DNA from: Citromicrobium sp.
GTDB lineage: Bacteria > Pseudomonadota > Alphaproteobacteria > Sphingomonadales > Sphingomonadaceae
Length of the DNA stretch: 12,922 nucleotides
Assembly (NCBI GenBank): GCA_002712945.1
Contig: PAVA01000067.1
Location: 1 to 12,922, forward strand
Reading direction: 5' to 3'
The position numbers and the translations under genes were made by a program. The stretch's first letter is position 1, and the number at the start of each line of letters is the position of its first letter. The notes beneath the pieces were generated by a model, which was given only the letters and a program-made list of their open reading frames with translations, had not been told where the DNA came from and did not search any database. Below are positions 5,674 to 12,922 of the stretch, piece after piece.

Positions 5674-6270
5674 CTACGGAAGAAAAGCGCGCGCCAGCAC
5701 CAAACGTTCCGTATCCCAGTCGGGCACGGCCGCAGGGATCAGCGGCACCATGAAGGGCGCGCCGGCTGCAGGAGCGATCTCGACAATGTCGGTTGCCCCG
5801 TAGTTCATGATGTTAGTGGTGGTCCCGACGACTTCGCCGTCCTCGGTCTCGACCCTCAGGCCGATCAGATCGGCGTGGTAGAATTCGTCCGGATCGAGCG
5901 GCGGGAGCGCGGATCGCGGCACGGTGAGCTCGGTGCCGCGCAGGCCCTCCGCTGCGGTGCGATCGGCGATTTCGGCGAAACGAGCGATGGCCCCGCCCTT
6001 GTTGTCGGAGCGAATCGCGGTGGGGGTCAGCGTGCCGCCATTGAAAGACTTCGCACCCTTCAGCGCACCGATCCCCTCGCCGAACAGCTTGAGGCGGACC
6101 TCGCCCGCCACCCCGTGCGCGCCGGTGACGGCGGCCAAAACAATAGCCCTCCCACCTTCAGGGGGGAGGGTTGGGAGGGGGGAAGCGGTGGGCGCGGCGC
6201 CCTTTGCCTCGCCCCCTCTCCCCGACCCTCTCCCGTTTCCCCTCCCTTTGGGGGGAGAGGGAGATTTCAT
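5674..6270 (-). CDS. rimM: Ribosome maturation factor RimM, with repeat-derived N-terminal extension
   Basis: RimM binds uS19 and assists 30S head maturation. The conserved body starts near residue 42 with AIVLAAVTGAHGVAGEV. It continues through LKLFGEG (61-67), SFNGGTLT (75-82), the linker and a PRC-barrel with FYHADLIGLRVE (130-141) and FMVPLIPAAVPDWD (173-186). The start ATG (6270-6268) overlaps the rpsP stop by one base (TGATG), strongly suggesting it is the real start. However, residues 4-41 are encoded almost wholly by two C/G-rich palindromic repeats (SPSPPKGRGNGRGSGRGG... SPLPTLPPEGG). RimM proteins are usually about 170 aa and begin a few residues before VTGAHG; this one is 198. An internal TTG (L45), preceded by GGGAGG, is an alternative start that would avoid the extension. 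trmD does not follow; the betaine genes do. Confidence 0.9.
   Translation of the reverse strand: MKSPSPPKGRGNGRGSGRGGEAKGAAPTASPLPTLPPEGGRAIVLAAVTGAHGVAGEVRLKLFGEGIGALKGAKSFNGGTLTPTAIRSDNKGGAIARFAEIADRTAAEGLRGTELTVPRSALPPLDPDEFYHADLIGLRVETEDGEVVGTTTNIMNYGATDIVEIAPAAGAPFMVPLIPAAVPDWDTERLVLARAFLP
6146..6263. repeat. Composite of two inverted C/G-rich palindromic repeats inside rimM
   Basis: The left unit (6146-6182) contains CCCTCCC...GGGAGGG as a stem around TTCA, followed by GGGTTGGGAGGGGGG. The right unit (6212-6263) has CCCCCTCTCCCCGACCCTCTCCC followed by a stem around TTT, with CCCTCTCCC matched by GGGAGAGGG. The left unit read in reverse has the same order of parts as the right one, so the two face each other across about 29 bp. 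This is the layout of REP doublets (BIMEs). A single unit of the same family lies at 8-44. Confidence 0.7.
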
Positions 6271-6770
6271 CAGCCTTCGGCCTTTTCTTCGCCCGCATCT
6301 TCCGATGCGTCTTCGGCCTTGGCCTCTTCGGCGGGCGCTTCTTCGGTCGCAGCTTCTTCGGCCGGTGCTTCTTCAGCCTTGGCCTCTTCCTCGGCAGGCG
6401 CTTCTTCCGCAGCCTTCAGCGCTTCGGCGGCTTCGGCTTCCTTGGCGGCCTTTTCCTCGGCGCGTTCCTTGGCCTTTTCGCCCGGCTCGGCCTTGTTCGG
6501 GTTGTTGCGCGCGGCACGCTCGCGGATGCCGGCAGCGTCGAGGAAGCGGGCGACACGATCGCTCGGCTGCGCGCCGACGCCCAGCCAGTAACGCGCGCGG
6601 TCCTCGTTCAGGTTGACACGGTTCTCGTCATCCTTGGCGAGCAGCGGGTTGTAGGTGCCGATCTGCTCGAGATAGCGGCCGTCGCGCGGATAGCGCGAGT
6701 CCGCCGCCACGATGCGGTAATAGGGGCGCTTCTTGGCGCCGCCACGCGAAAGTCGAAGTGCAATAGCCAT
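6270..6770 (-). CDS. rpsP: 30S ribosomal protein bS16 with long Ala/Glu-rich tail
   Basis: bS16 is a 30S body protein needed for assembly. The core is about residues 1-85: [42 protein letters not shown] and [16 protein letters not shown] are all diagnostic. The family is usually 80-100 aa; here it has 166 because of a tail (about 95-166) made of near-repeats of [15 protein letters not shown] blocks. Such tails are seen in sphingomonad bS16 proteins as I recall. A strong Shine-Dalgarno (AAGGAAG) precedes the ATG. It is 38 nt downstream of ffh and overlaps rimM by one base, so it is in the ffh-rpsP-rimM operon. Confidence 0.96.
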   Translation of the reverse strand: MAIALRLSRGGAKKRPYYRIVAADSRYPRDGRYLEQIGTYNPLLAKDDENRVNLNEDRARYWLGVGAQPSDRVARFLDAAGIRERAARNNPNKAEPGEKAKERAEEKAAKEAEAAEALKAAEEAPAEEEAKAEEAPAEEAATEEAPAEEAKAEDASEDAGEEKAEG

Positions 6771-6808
6771 TGTGGTTCTTCCTTGGTCTTTTCGTCAGTC
6801 GTTTTCGG

Positions 6809-8296
<1,488 letters not shown>

Positions 8297-8340
8297 CTAC
8301 TCGATCACTCCATTTGCGTGACCCTAAGGTGGGAAACGCG

Positions 8341-8374
8341 AAAAACGCCGGCGGACGAAACCTCGTCGGCCAGC
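8341..8374 (-). terminator. Intrinsic terminator after tRNA-Ala
   Basis: Minus-strand GCTGGCCGACGA-GGTT-TCGTCCGCCGGC makes a 12-position stem with 11 pairs (one G-U, one C-C mismatch) and a 4-nt loop. It is followed by G then TTTTT (8345-8341). This is a textbook intrinsic terminator placed about 60 nt after the tRNA 3' end and before ffh. Confidence 0.75.
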
Positions 8375-8432
8375 GTCGGGGCGGTGCCCCTTCTGAAACT
8401 ACTTCAGGACAGCGAGCTATCCTTGAGACCGG

Positions 8433-8508
<76 letters not shown>

Positions 8509-8527
8509 GGCCGGTCATGGGAGGCGC

Positions 8528-8556
8528 CATTTAGAAAGCGCTCTCCCACTTGGCAA
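8528..8556 (-). promoter_or_regulatory. Candidate promoter of tRNA-Ala
   Basis: On the minus strand TTGCCA (8556-8551), exactly 17 nt, then TAAATG (8533-8528). The -35 box matches five of six consensus bases, the -10 three of six. Transcription would start about 12-15 nt upstream of the mature tRNA 5' end. Confidence 0.45.
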
Positions 8557-8578
8557 GCCCAATATCAGGGCAAGCGCA

Positions 8579-8914
8579 TCAGGTGTCGTCGCTGTCGTCG
8601 TCGTCACCCTTGGACTTCGACACGCCGAGGTCGTCGTCGCCGCCCAGATCCACTTCGTTATCGGGCGAATCATCGTCGTCGTCGACGTCGATATCCTCCA
8701 GATCGTCATCGGCAAGGTCGCTGTCGGCTTCCTTGTCCTTCTTCTTCTTGTCCTCTTCCTCGAACGGGATCGGCTGCTTCGACTTGAGCACCGGCTCGGG
8801 CGTCCAGGTGTTCTCGCATTCGATGCAGGTCACCGGATCCTCGTTGCCGAGATCGTAGAAACGCGTGCCGCACTTGGGGCAGGTGCGCTTGGTGCCCCAT
8901 TCGGGTTTGACCAT
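8579..8914 (-). CDS. FYDLN-acid family protein (TIGR02300), zinc ribbon plus acidic tail
   Basis: A 111-aa cytoplasmic protein. The N-terminus has two Cys pairs, CPKC (12-15) and CIEC (30-33), that look like a zinc ribbon, and the diagnostic RFYDLGNEDP (18-27). After a Lys-rich stretch (DKKKKDKE) the last half is almost all Asp/Glu/Ser (residues 64-111). This fits the FYDLN_acid family (TIGR02300), conserved in alphaproteobacteria but without an established role. The start MVKPEWGTKR at 8914 is the family start and has GGAACAC upstream; an in-frame extension to 8995 is less likely. It is divergent from aroA across a 167-nt spacer and lies 70 nt upstream of tRNA-Ala. Confidence 0.9.
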   Translation of the reverse strand: MVKPEWGTKRTCPKCGTRFYDLGNEDPVTCIECENTWTPEPVLKSKQPIPFEEEDKKKKDKEADSDLADDDLEDIDVDDDDDSPDNEVDLGGDDDLGVSKSKGDDDDSDDT

Positions 8915-9081
8915 GATGTGTTCCTTGTTGCGGGCGACTTCGCGCGCGCTCGAGTGATTGAGTGTAGAAATCCGTGTGGGGTGACTTGGGGCCATCCGGC
9001 CGCCGAATCAAGAATGGCGCGCGCCTTGCCATGCACCTTGGTGGCTGTCAAAGCCCGGCTCCCTTCGGAATTGATCGCGCC

Positions 9082-10422
9082 ATGCCCCACGCACCCTCCC
9101 CGCAGACCTTCCGGCCCGCAGGCCCCTTGCGCGGCGCGATCGCCGTGCCGGGCGACAAGTCGATCAGCCACCGCGCGCTGATCCTTGGGGCAATGGCCGT
9201 GGGCGAAACGCGGGTGAGCGGGTTGCTGGAGGGCGAGGACGTGCTCGCCAGCGCGGCAATCCTACGCGCCATGGGCGCGGATATCGCCCGCCGCGACGAT
9301 GGCGAATGGCGCATCCACGGCGTCGGCGTTGGCGGATTGCTCCAGCCGCAAGCCGCGCTCGATTGCGGCAATAGCGGCACCTCGGCGCGGCTGCTGATGG
9401 GGCTCGTCGCCAGCCACGGGATCACCGCGAGCTTCACCGGCGATGCGAGCCTTTCCAGACGCCCGATGGGCCGGGTGATCGATCCGCTGTCGCTGATGGG
9501 TGCAAGCTTCACTCCTTCGCCGGGCGGCACCCTTCCGCTGATGCTGGAGGGCGCGCATCCTGCCGTGCCGATCACCTACCGCCTGCCGGTGCCCAGCGCG
9601 CAGGTGAAGAGCGCGGTGCTTCTGGCGGGATTGAACACGCCCGGCATCACCACGGTGATCGAGCCGGTGCCGACGCGCGACCACTCGGAACGGATGCTCC
9701 GCGGCTTCGGAGCGCAGCTGGACGTCTCCGAGGAGGATGGGGAGCGCATCATCCGGCTGACCGGGCAGGTCGACCTGCAACCACAGACCCTCACCGTGCC
9801 GGGCGATCCTTCCTCCGCCGCCTTCTTCATCGTCGCCGCCACGCTGGTCGAAGGCAGCGATCTGACGATCCGCAATGTCGGCATGAACCCGACCCGGGCA
9901 GGGCTGGTCGGCGTGCTGCGCGCGATGGGCGCGAATATCGAGGACGTCGACGCCCGCGAGGTCGGCGGAGAGCCGGTCGCGGACCTGCGCGTGCGTCACG
10001 CCCCGCTGAGGGGAATCGAAGTCGACCCAGCGGTGGCTCCGAGCATGATCGACGAATTCCCCGTGCTGTTCGTCGCCGCCGCGCTGGCGCAGGGCACCAC
10101 AATCACACGCGGGCTCGAAGAGCTGCGGGTGAAGGAGAGCGATCGTCTCGCCACCATGGCCGCCGCGCTCGAAACGGTCGGCGCGCGGGTTGAAGAACAC
10201 GAGGATGGCCTGACGATCCACGGCACCGGCGGCGAACCACTGCGAGGGACCGCCAATGCGCGGGTTAAAACGCATCTCGACCACCGGATCGCGATGAGCA
10301 TGGCGGTCGCGGGCCTCGCCAGCCGCGACGGGGTGCAGATCGACGACGCCTCCCCCATCGCAACCAGTTTTCCCGGCTTTGAAAGCCTGCTCGAAGAGAC
10401 TAGTCCGCCCCAACCCGCTTGA
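9082..10422 (+). CDS. aroA: 3-phosphoshikimate 1-carboxyvinyltransferase (EPSP synthase)
   Basis: EPSP synthase joins phosphoenolpyruvate to shikimate-3-phosphate, the sixth step of the shikimate pathway to aromatic amino acids. The 446-aa protein has PGDKSISHRALILGA (23-37; catalytic Lys26) and CGNSGTSARLL (95-105). GDASLSRRPMGRVIDPL (120-136), LPVPSAQVKSAVLLAGL (168-184), IDEFPVL (323-329; catalytic Asp324), RVKESDRL (349-356) and DHRIAMSMAVAGLA (400-413) follow. The PEP-site position corresponding to Gly96 of the E. coli enzyme is Gly here. The ATG at 9082 gives a normal N-terminus; in-frame ATGs upstream give implausible extensions. It heads the plus-strand operon with DUF411, CBU_0592-like and cmk. 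Confidence 0.97.
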   Translation: MPHAPSPQTFRPAGPLRGAIAVPGDKSISHRALILGAMAVGETRVSGLLEGEDVLASAAILRAMGADIARRDDGEWRIHGVGVGGLLQPQAALDCGNSGTSARLLMGLVASHGITASFTGDASLSRRPMGRVIDPLSLMGASFTPSPGGTLPLMLEGAHPAVPITYRLPVPSAQVKSAVLLAGLNTPGITTVIEPVPTRDHSERMLRGFGAQLDVSEEDGERIIRLTGQVDLQPQTLTVPGDPSSAAFFIVAATLVEGSDLTIRNVGMNPTRAGLVGVLRAMGANIEDVDAREVGGEPVADLRVRHAPLRGIEVDPAVAPSMIDEFPVLFVAAALAQGTTITRGLEELRVKESDRLATMAAALETVGARVEEHEDGLTIHGTGGEPLRGTANARVKTHLDHRIAMSMAVAGLASRDGVQIDDASPIATSFPGFESLLEETSPPQPA

Positions 10423-10449
10423 TCGCATCCTAGAGAGAGATCCCCCGTG

Positions 10450-10893
10450 ATGTTCCGCAGAATCGCCCCCGCCCTGCTCGCGCTGGCCGCGTGTTCGACC
10501 GCCGTCCAGGCGGCGACCTACGAGATGTTCCGCGATCCGAACTGCGGATGCTGCGAACTGTGGGCGGACCATGTCCGGGCCGAAGCCGAGGCTGAAATCG
10601 CGGAAACGACGACACAGGATATGGCCGCGATCAAGGCCGCCAATGGCGTGCCGCAGGATCTGTGGAGCTGTCACACGATGATCGTCGACGGCTATGTGAT
10701 CGAAGGCCACGTGCCTGCCGCAGACATCGCCCGGCTCCTGGCCGAACGCCCGGCGGGCGTGAAGGGGCTGGCCGTGCCGGGCATGCCGCTCGGCTCGCCC
10801 GGAATGGACATGGGAAATCGCAAGCAGGCTTTTCAGGTTATCGCCTTCGGTGAGAAGGGACGCTCGGTCTTCGCCAGCTACCCGGGAACATGA
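10450..10893 (+). CDS. DUF411 metal-binding-type exported protein
   Basis: A 147-aa exported protein of the DUF411 family (COG3019), often found near copper-handling genes. The mature part begins [16 protein letters not shown] with the CGCC cluster (32-35). [17 protein letters not shown] (73-89) and [12 protein letters not shown] (110-121) follow, all typical of the family and offering Cys, His and Met metal ligands. The signal sequence could be cut by signal peptidase I (VQA/ATY) or, because LAAC matches a lipobox (Cys15), by signal peptidase II. The ATG at 10450 is preferred; a GTG directly before it is also in frame. It lies 27 nt after aroA, and its stop overlaps the next start (ATGA). 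Family assignment is good; a copper role is inference. Confidence 0.85.
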   Translation: MFRRIAPALLALAACSTAVQAATYEMFRDPNCGCCELWADHVRAEAEAEIAETTTQDMAAIKAANGVPQDLWSCHTMIVDGYVIEGHVPAADIARLLAERPAGVKGLAVPGMPLGSPGMDMGNRKQAFQVIAFGEKGRSVFASYPGT

Positions 10894-11165
10894 CCGGGCT
10901 CGATATCTACTCCCTCATCGGCTTCGTCGGCATGGCCTGCATCATCGGGGCCTATGCCTACCTTACGTGGAGCGAGGCGGCGAACCCCTTCATCCTGCAC
11001 GGAACCAACCTGACCGGCGCGGCGCTGCTGACCGTCAGCCTGCTGGTCCACACCAACTGGCCCTCGTTGGTGCTCGAAGGCTTCTGGGCCGCAATCGCGA
11101 TCTGGGGGCTGGCCAAGGCCCTGCGCGAACGTGCTCGCACCAAACTGGAGACACCAACGCAATGA
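10890..11165 (+). CDS. CBU_0592-like small membrane protein
   Basis: A 91-aa membrane protein with three hydrophobic segments (about 7-26, 36-53 and 59-78). It has the pattern [13 protein letters not shown] (40-52) and [19 protein letters not shown] (56-74), which matches the CBU_0592-type domain of small bacterial membrane proteins. No function is known. Start and stop overlap both neighbours by four bases (ATGA at 10890-10893 and at 11162-11165), so it is translationally linked to DUF411 and cmk. Confidence 0.82.
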   Translation: MTGLDIYSLIGFVGMACIIGAYAYLTWSEAANPFILHGTNLTGAALLTVSLLVHTNWPSLVLEGFWAAIAIWGLAKALRERARTKLETPTQ

Positions 11166-11791
11166 TCATCGCCGTCGACGGACCGACCGCCAGCGGAAAA
11201 GGCACCATCGCCAGCGCCATCGCGCGCCATTTCGGCCTGCCATGTCTCGATACCGGGCTGCTCTATCGCGCGGTCGGGCGACAGGTCGAGCTTGCCGGGG
11301 GCGACCCGGACAGCGAGGAAGACGCCCTCGCCGCAACCGATTTTCCCGATACGCTTCTCGCCGACCCCGAGCTGCGCAGCGAAACGACCGGCAGCTATGC
11401 CAGCCGGGTCTCGGTCCATCCGAAAGTGCGCGCCGCCCTGTTCGACCGGCAGCGCAATTTCGCCCAGACCGAGGGCGGCGCCGTGCTCGACGGGCGCGAT
11501 ATCGGCACCGTGATCTGTCCCGATGCGGAGATAAAGCTGTTCGTCACCGCCTCGCTCGACGCACGGGCCGACCGGCGATTTGCCGAACTGATCGGCCAGG
11601 GGCGCGATGTTACGCGCGAGGACGTTCTGGAACTGGTCCGACGGCGCGACGCGCGCGACATGGAGCGAAAGGACGCTCCGCTCAAACCCGCACCGGACGC
11701 CCATATCCTCGACACGACCGCGCTGGACAGGGACGCCTCCATCGCCGCCGCGATAGGAATCGTGGAAGAGGCGCGGGGTAGCCCGCGCTAG
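11162..11791 (+). CDS. cmk: Cytidylate kinase
   Basis: Cmk phosphorylates CMP and dCMP with ATP in pyrimidine nucleotide recycling. The 209-aa protein has the P-loop [10 protein letters not shown] (6-15) and LDTGLLYRA (29-37). The substrate-binding [14 protein letters not shown] (77-90), [19 protein letters not shown] (109-127) and the lid [14 protein letters not shown] (161-174) follow. The length is slightly short but normal for alphaproteobacteria. It starts within the ATGA overlap with the upstream membrane gene and ends 4 nt before the convergent EAL gene's stop. In related genomes rpsA follows cmk; here the EAL gene lies between cmk and the right edge. Confidence 0.96.
   Translation: MIIAVDGPTASGKGTIASAIARHFGLPCLDTGLLYRAVGRQVELAGGDPDSEEDALAATDFPDTLLADPELRSETTGSYASRVSVHPKVRAALFDRQRNFAQTEGGAVLDGRDIGTVICPDAEIKLFVTASLDARADRRFAELIGQGRDVTREDVLELVRRRDARDMERKDAPLKPAPDAHILDTTALDRDASIAAAIGIVEEARGSPR
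11771..11788. other. GC-rich hairpin at the convergent cmk/EAL ends
   Basis: GCGCGGG-GTAG-CCCGCGC is a perfect 7-bp stem at the last codons of cmk and 8 nt past the EAL stop on the other strand. It could act on both transcripts. Neither side has a T-run, so it may only be a 3'-end stabiliser. Confidence 0.35.
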
Positions 11792-11795
11792 GCGA

Positions 11796-12572
11796 TCAGG
11801 CGACGGCGCGTGCGCCGGAGGCAGTCCTCTGCGGCAGATCCACGCTCGGCAGCGCCCTGAAACCGGGCCTGGCAAAGAGATAGCCCTGGAAATAGCGGAC
11901 GCCGAACAGTTTGAGCGTGTTCCACTCCTCGATCGTCTCGATTCCCTCGGCAATGATCGTGATGCCCAGCCGTTTCGCCATGCGCACGATCGCCTCGACG
12001 ATCACCCGGCGCGGTTCCGATCTGTCGATCCCGCGGATCAGCTCCATGTCGAGCTTCAGGTAATCGGTCTGAATCCGCGCCAGCAGGCCCAGCCCCGCAT
12101 GGCCAGCCCCGAAATCGTCGATCGCCGTCCCGAAACCCATCTTGCGATAGGTGTCGATGATCGACTGGACGTGGGCGGTATCGTCCATCTGCTCGTTTTC
12201 GGTGAACTCGAACAGCAGCCGCTCGGTCGGCATCCCGCAGGCGCGCGCGGTCTTCAGGGTCAGCTGGATGCAGGCGAGCGGCGAATAGACCGCGTTGGGG
12301 AGAAAGTTGATCGACAGGCGCGCGCCGGTATCGAGAATTCCGGCCGCCACTGCCCCTTCGATCGCGGCGACGCGGCACTGCTGGTCGAAGGAATAGCGGT
12401 TCGCCCCGGTGACTTTCGAAAGAACCTCGTCCGCGCTCTCGCCCTTTTCGCCCCGGACCAGCGCTTCGTAGGCGAAGGGCTCACCCGTTTCGCCGTCGAC
12501 GATCGGCTGAAACGCCATTGCGATGGCGAACGCGTCTTCGGGTGCATGGCACCCCTGGCAACCTTCCTGCAT
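11796..12572 (-). CDS. Stand-alone EAL-domain c-di-GMP phosphodiesterase with N-terminal CxxC
   Basis: A 258-aa protein consisting almost only of an EAL domain, which hydrolyses cyclic di-GMP to pGpG. All residues expected for catalysis are present: E36 (YEALVR), N89 (SINFLPN), E122 (LLFEFTE), D152-D153 (IDDFGAG), K173 (YLKLD), E209 (IIAEGIET) and Q229 (YFQGYLF). It should therefore be active. No GGDEF, PAS or membrane segment is attached. The first residues contain CQGCH (5-9), a possible metal or redox site. The ATG at 12572 is preferred, with GGAG 10 nt upstream; an in-frame TTG at 12590 would add six residues. It converges on cmk and interrupts the expected cmk-rpsA arrangement. Its output is likely motility or biofilm control. 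Confidence 0.92.
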   Translation of the reverse strand: MQEGCQGCHAPEDAFAIAMAFQPIVDGETGEPFAYEALVRGEKGESADEVLSKVTGANRYSFDQQCRVAAIEGAVAAGILDTGARLSINFLPNAVYSPLACIQLTLKTARACGMPTERLLFEFTENEQMDDTAHVQSIIDTYRKMGFGTAIDDFGAGHAGLGLLARIQTDYLKLDMELIRGIDRSEPRRVIVEAIVRMAKRLGITIIAEGIETIEEWNTLKLFGVRYFQGYLFARPGFRALPSVDLPQRTASGARAVA

Positions 12573-12922
12573 GGCTGACCATCTCCCCAAGTTGTCGGAC
12601 GAGGAATGGGGCCAAAGGGCCTAAGATATTGTGAATCATAGGCTTAGCTCCATGGGTCGCACTCCGGTCGAGGCGCAGGCGGGGCCTGGTGCCAACCCCG
12701 TCAAGGAGCGCCGACTGCGCGGTTTTGCTTGCAAATCGGGCCGCTCTGGCCTACCCGCGCGGCCGTTCTCGCATTCCCGATGGATTCGATGGACCCGTGC
12801 GGTGGCATCCGGCCTCGCGCGGCAAACGGCCCTCTTGCCCCGTTAGCCCCCGCGATGGTGCGTGGGAGACGGGTAAAGACCCCGGACAACCGGCGGCCGG
12901 TAGCAAATGTGAACTAGGAACC
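12573..12922. other. Gene-free region, probable promoter/leader of the next plus-strand gene (expected rpsA)
   Basis: These 350 bases hold no credible gene; the short frames in them resemble no family and lack ribosome sites. The left end is the upstream region of the EAL gene (an AT-rich stretch at 12624-12645 could carry its promoter). Small stems are visible: CGGGG/CCCCG at 12680-12700 and CCGG-ACAA-CCGG near 12883-12894. The last bases, AACTAGGAACC, look like a ribosome-binding site for a gene starting just past the edge. By synteny with aroA-cmk that would be rpsA; this is inference. Confidence 0.4.

Noticed and set aside
9046..9051. Perfect TTGACA on the minus strand upstream of the FYDLN-acid gene
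   Set aside because: No acceptable -10 box occurs 16-18 nt downstream.
9262..10710. Long minus-strand open frame opposite aroA
   Set aside because: It is a His/Arg-rich shadow of a clear EPSP synthase gene.
12546..12560. CQGCH in the EAL protein as a c-type heme site
   Set aside because: The protein has no signal peptide or membrane segment, so it stays in the cytoplasm where c-type heme is not attached.
12700..12740. GCGC stem followed by TTTT (about 12709-12726) as a plus-strand terminator
   Set aside because: The stem is only 4 bp and no plus-strand gene ends nearby.
12631..12846. A 71-codon plus-strand frame after the EAL gene
   Set aside because: No ribosome site, no recognisable motif, Arg/Ser-rich composition typical of chance high-GC frames.

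Overview
The window looks like a chromosomal segment of a marine or halotolerant alphaproteobacterium of the order Sphingomonadales, most likely Erythrobacteraceae. The basis is high GC, the housekeeping blocks ffh-rpsP-rimM(-trmD) and aroA-cmk(-rpsA), a bS16 protein with a long Ala/Glu tail, a FYDLN-acid protein beside tRNA-Ala, and C/G-rich palindromic repeats. This assignment rests on recalled family and synteny patterns, not a search. No insertion sequence, prophage or CRISPR array was seen.

Left part (1-3850, all minus strand): the 5' part of trmD runs off the left edge. Reading back upstream from it come a low-GC small membrane protein whose stop overlaps the trmD start, a secreted 115-aa protein, a 106-aa membrane protein, a TIGR04222-type membrane protein with a Gly/Cys tail, a GRDP-like membrane-anchored protein and a lipoprotein. 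Most are uncharacterised envelope proteins. The lipoprotein and the 115-aa protein appear to share a small extracytoplasmic module.

Middle (3848-8508, minus strand): tRNA-Ala(GGC) with its own promoter and terminator, then ffh, rpsP and rimM, then two methyltransferases. These are glycine/sarcosine and sarcosine/dimethylglycine N-methyltransferase, which together convert glycine to the osmoprotectant glycine betaine using three SAM. They sit between rimM and trmD, which are usually adjacent. The 169-nt leader of the first methyltransferase gene can fold into a strong two-stem structure with no U-tract, a candidate cis-regulatory RNA and the most interesting regulatory signal here.

Right part (8579-12922): a FYDLN-acid zinc-ribbon protein (minus) is divergent from a tightly packed plus-strand operon of aroA, a DUF411 protein, a CBU_0592-like membrane protein and cmk, with ATGA overlaps at the last two junctions. 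A stand-alone EAL phosphodiesterase converges on cmk with only 4 nt between stops. The last 350 bases hold no credible gene and probably form the promoter and leader of the next gene, expected to be rpsA.

A second theme is a family of C/G-rich palindromic repeats found inside coding sequence. A two-unit inverted composite supplies most of an approximately 40-residue N-terminal extension of RimM, and one unit is read in frame in TrmD, in the opposite orientation relative to the gene.
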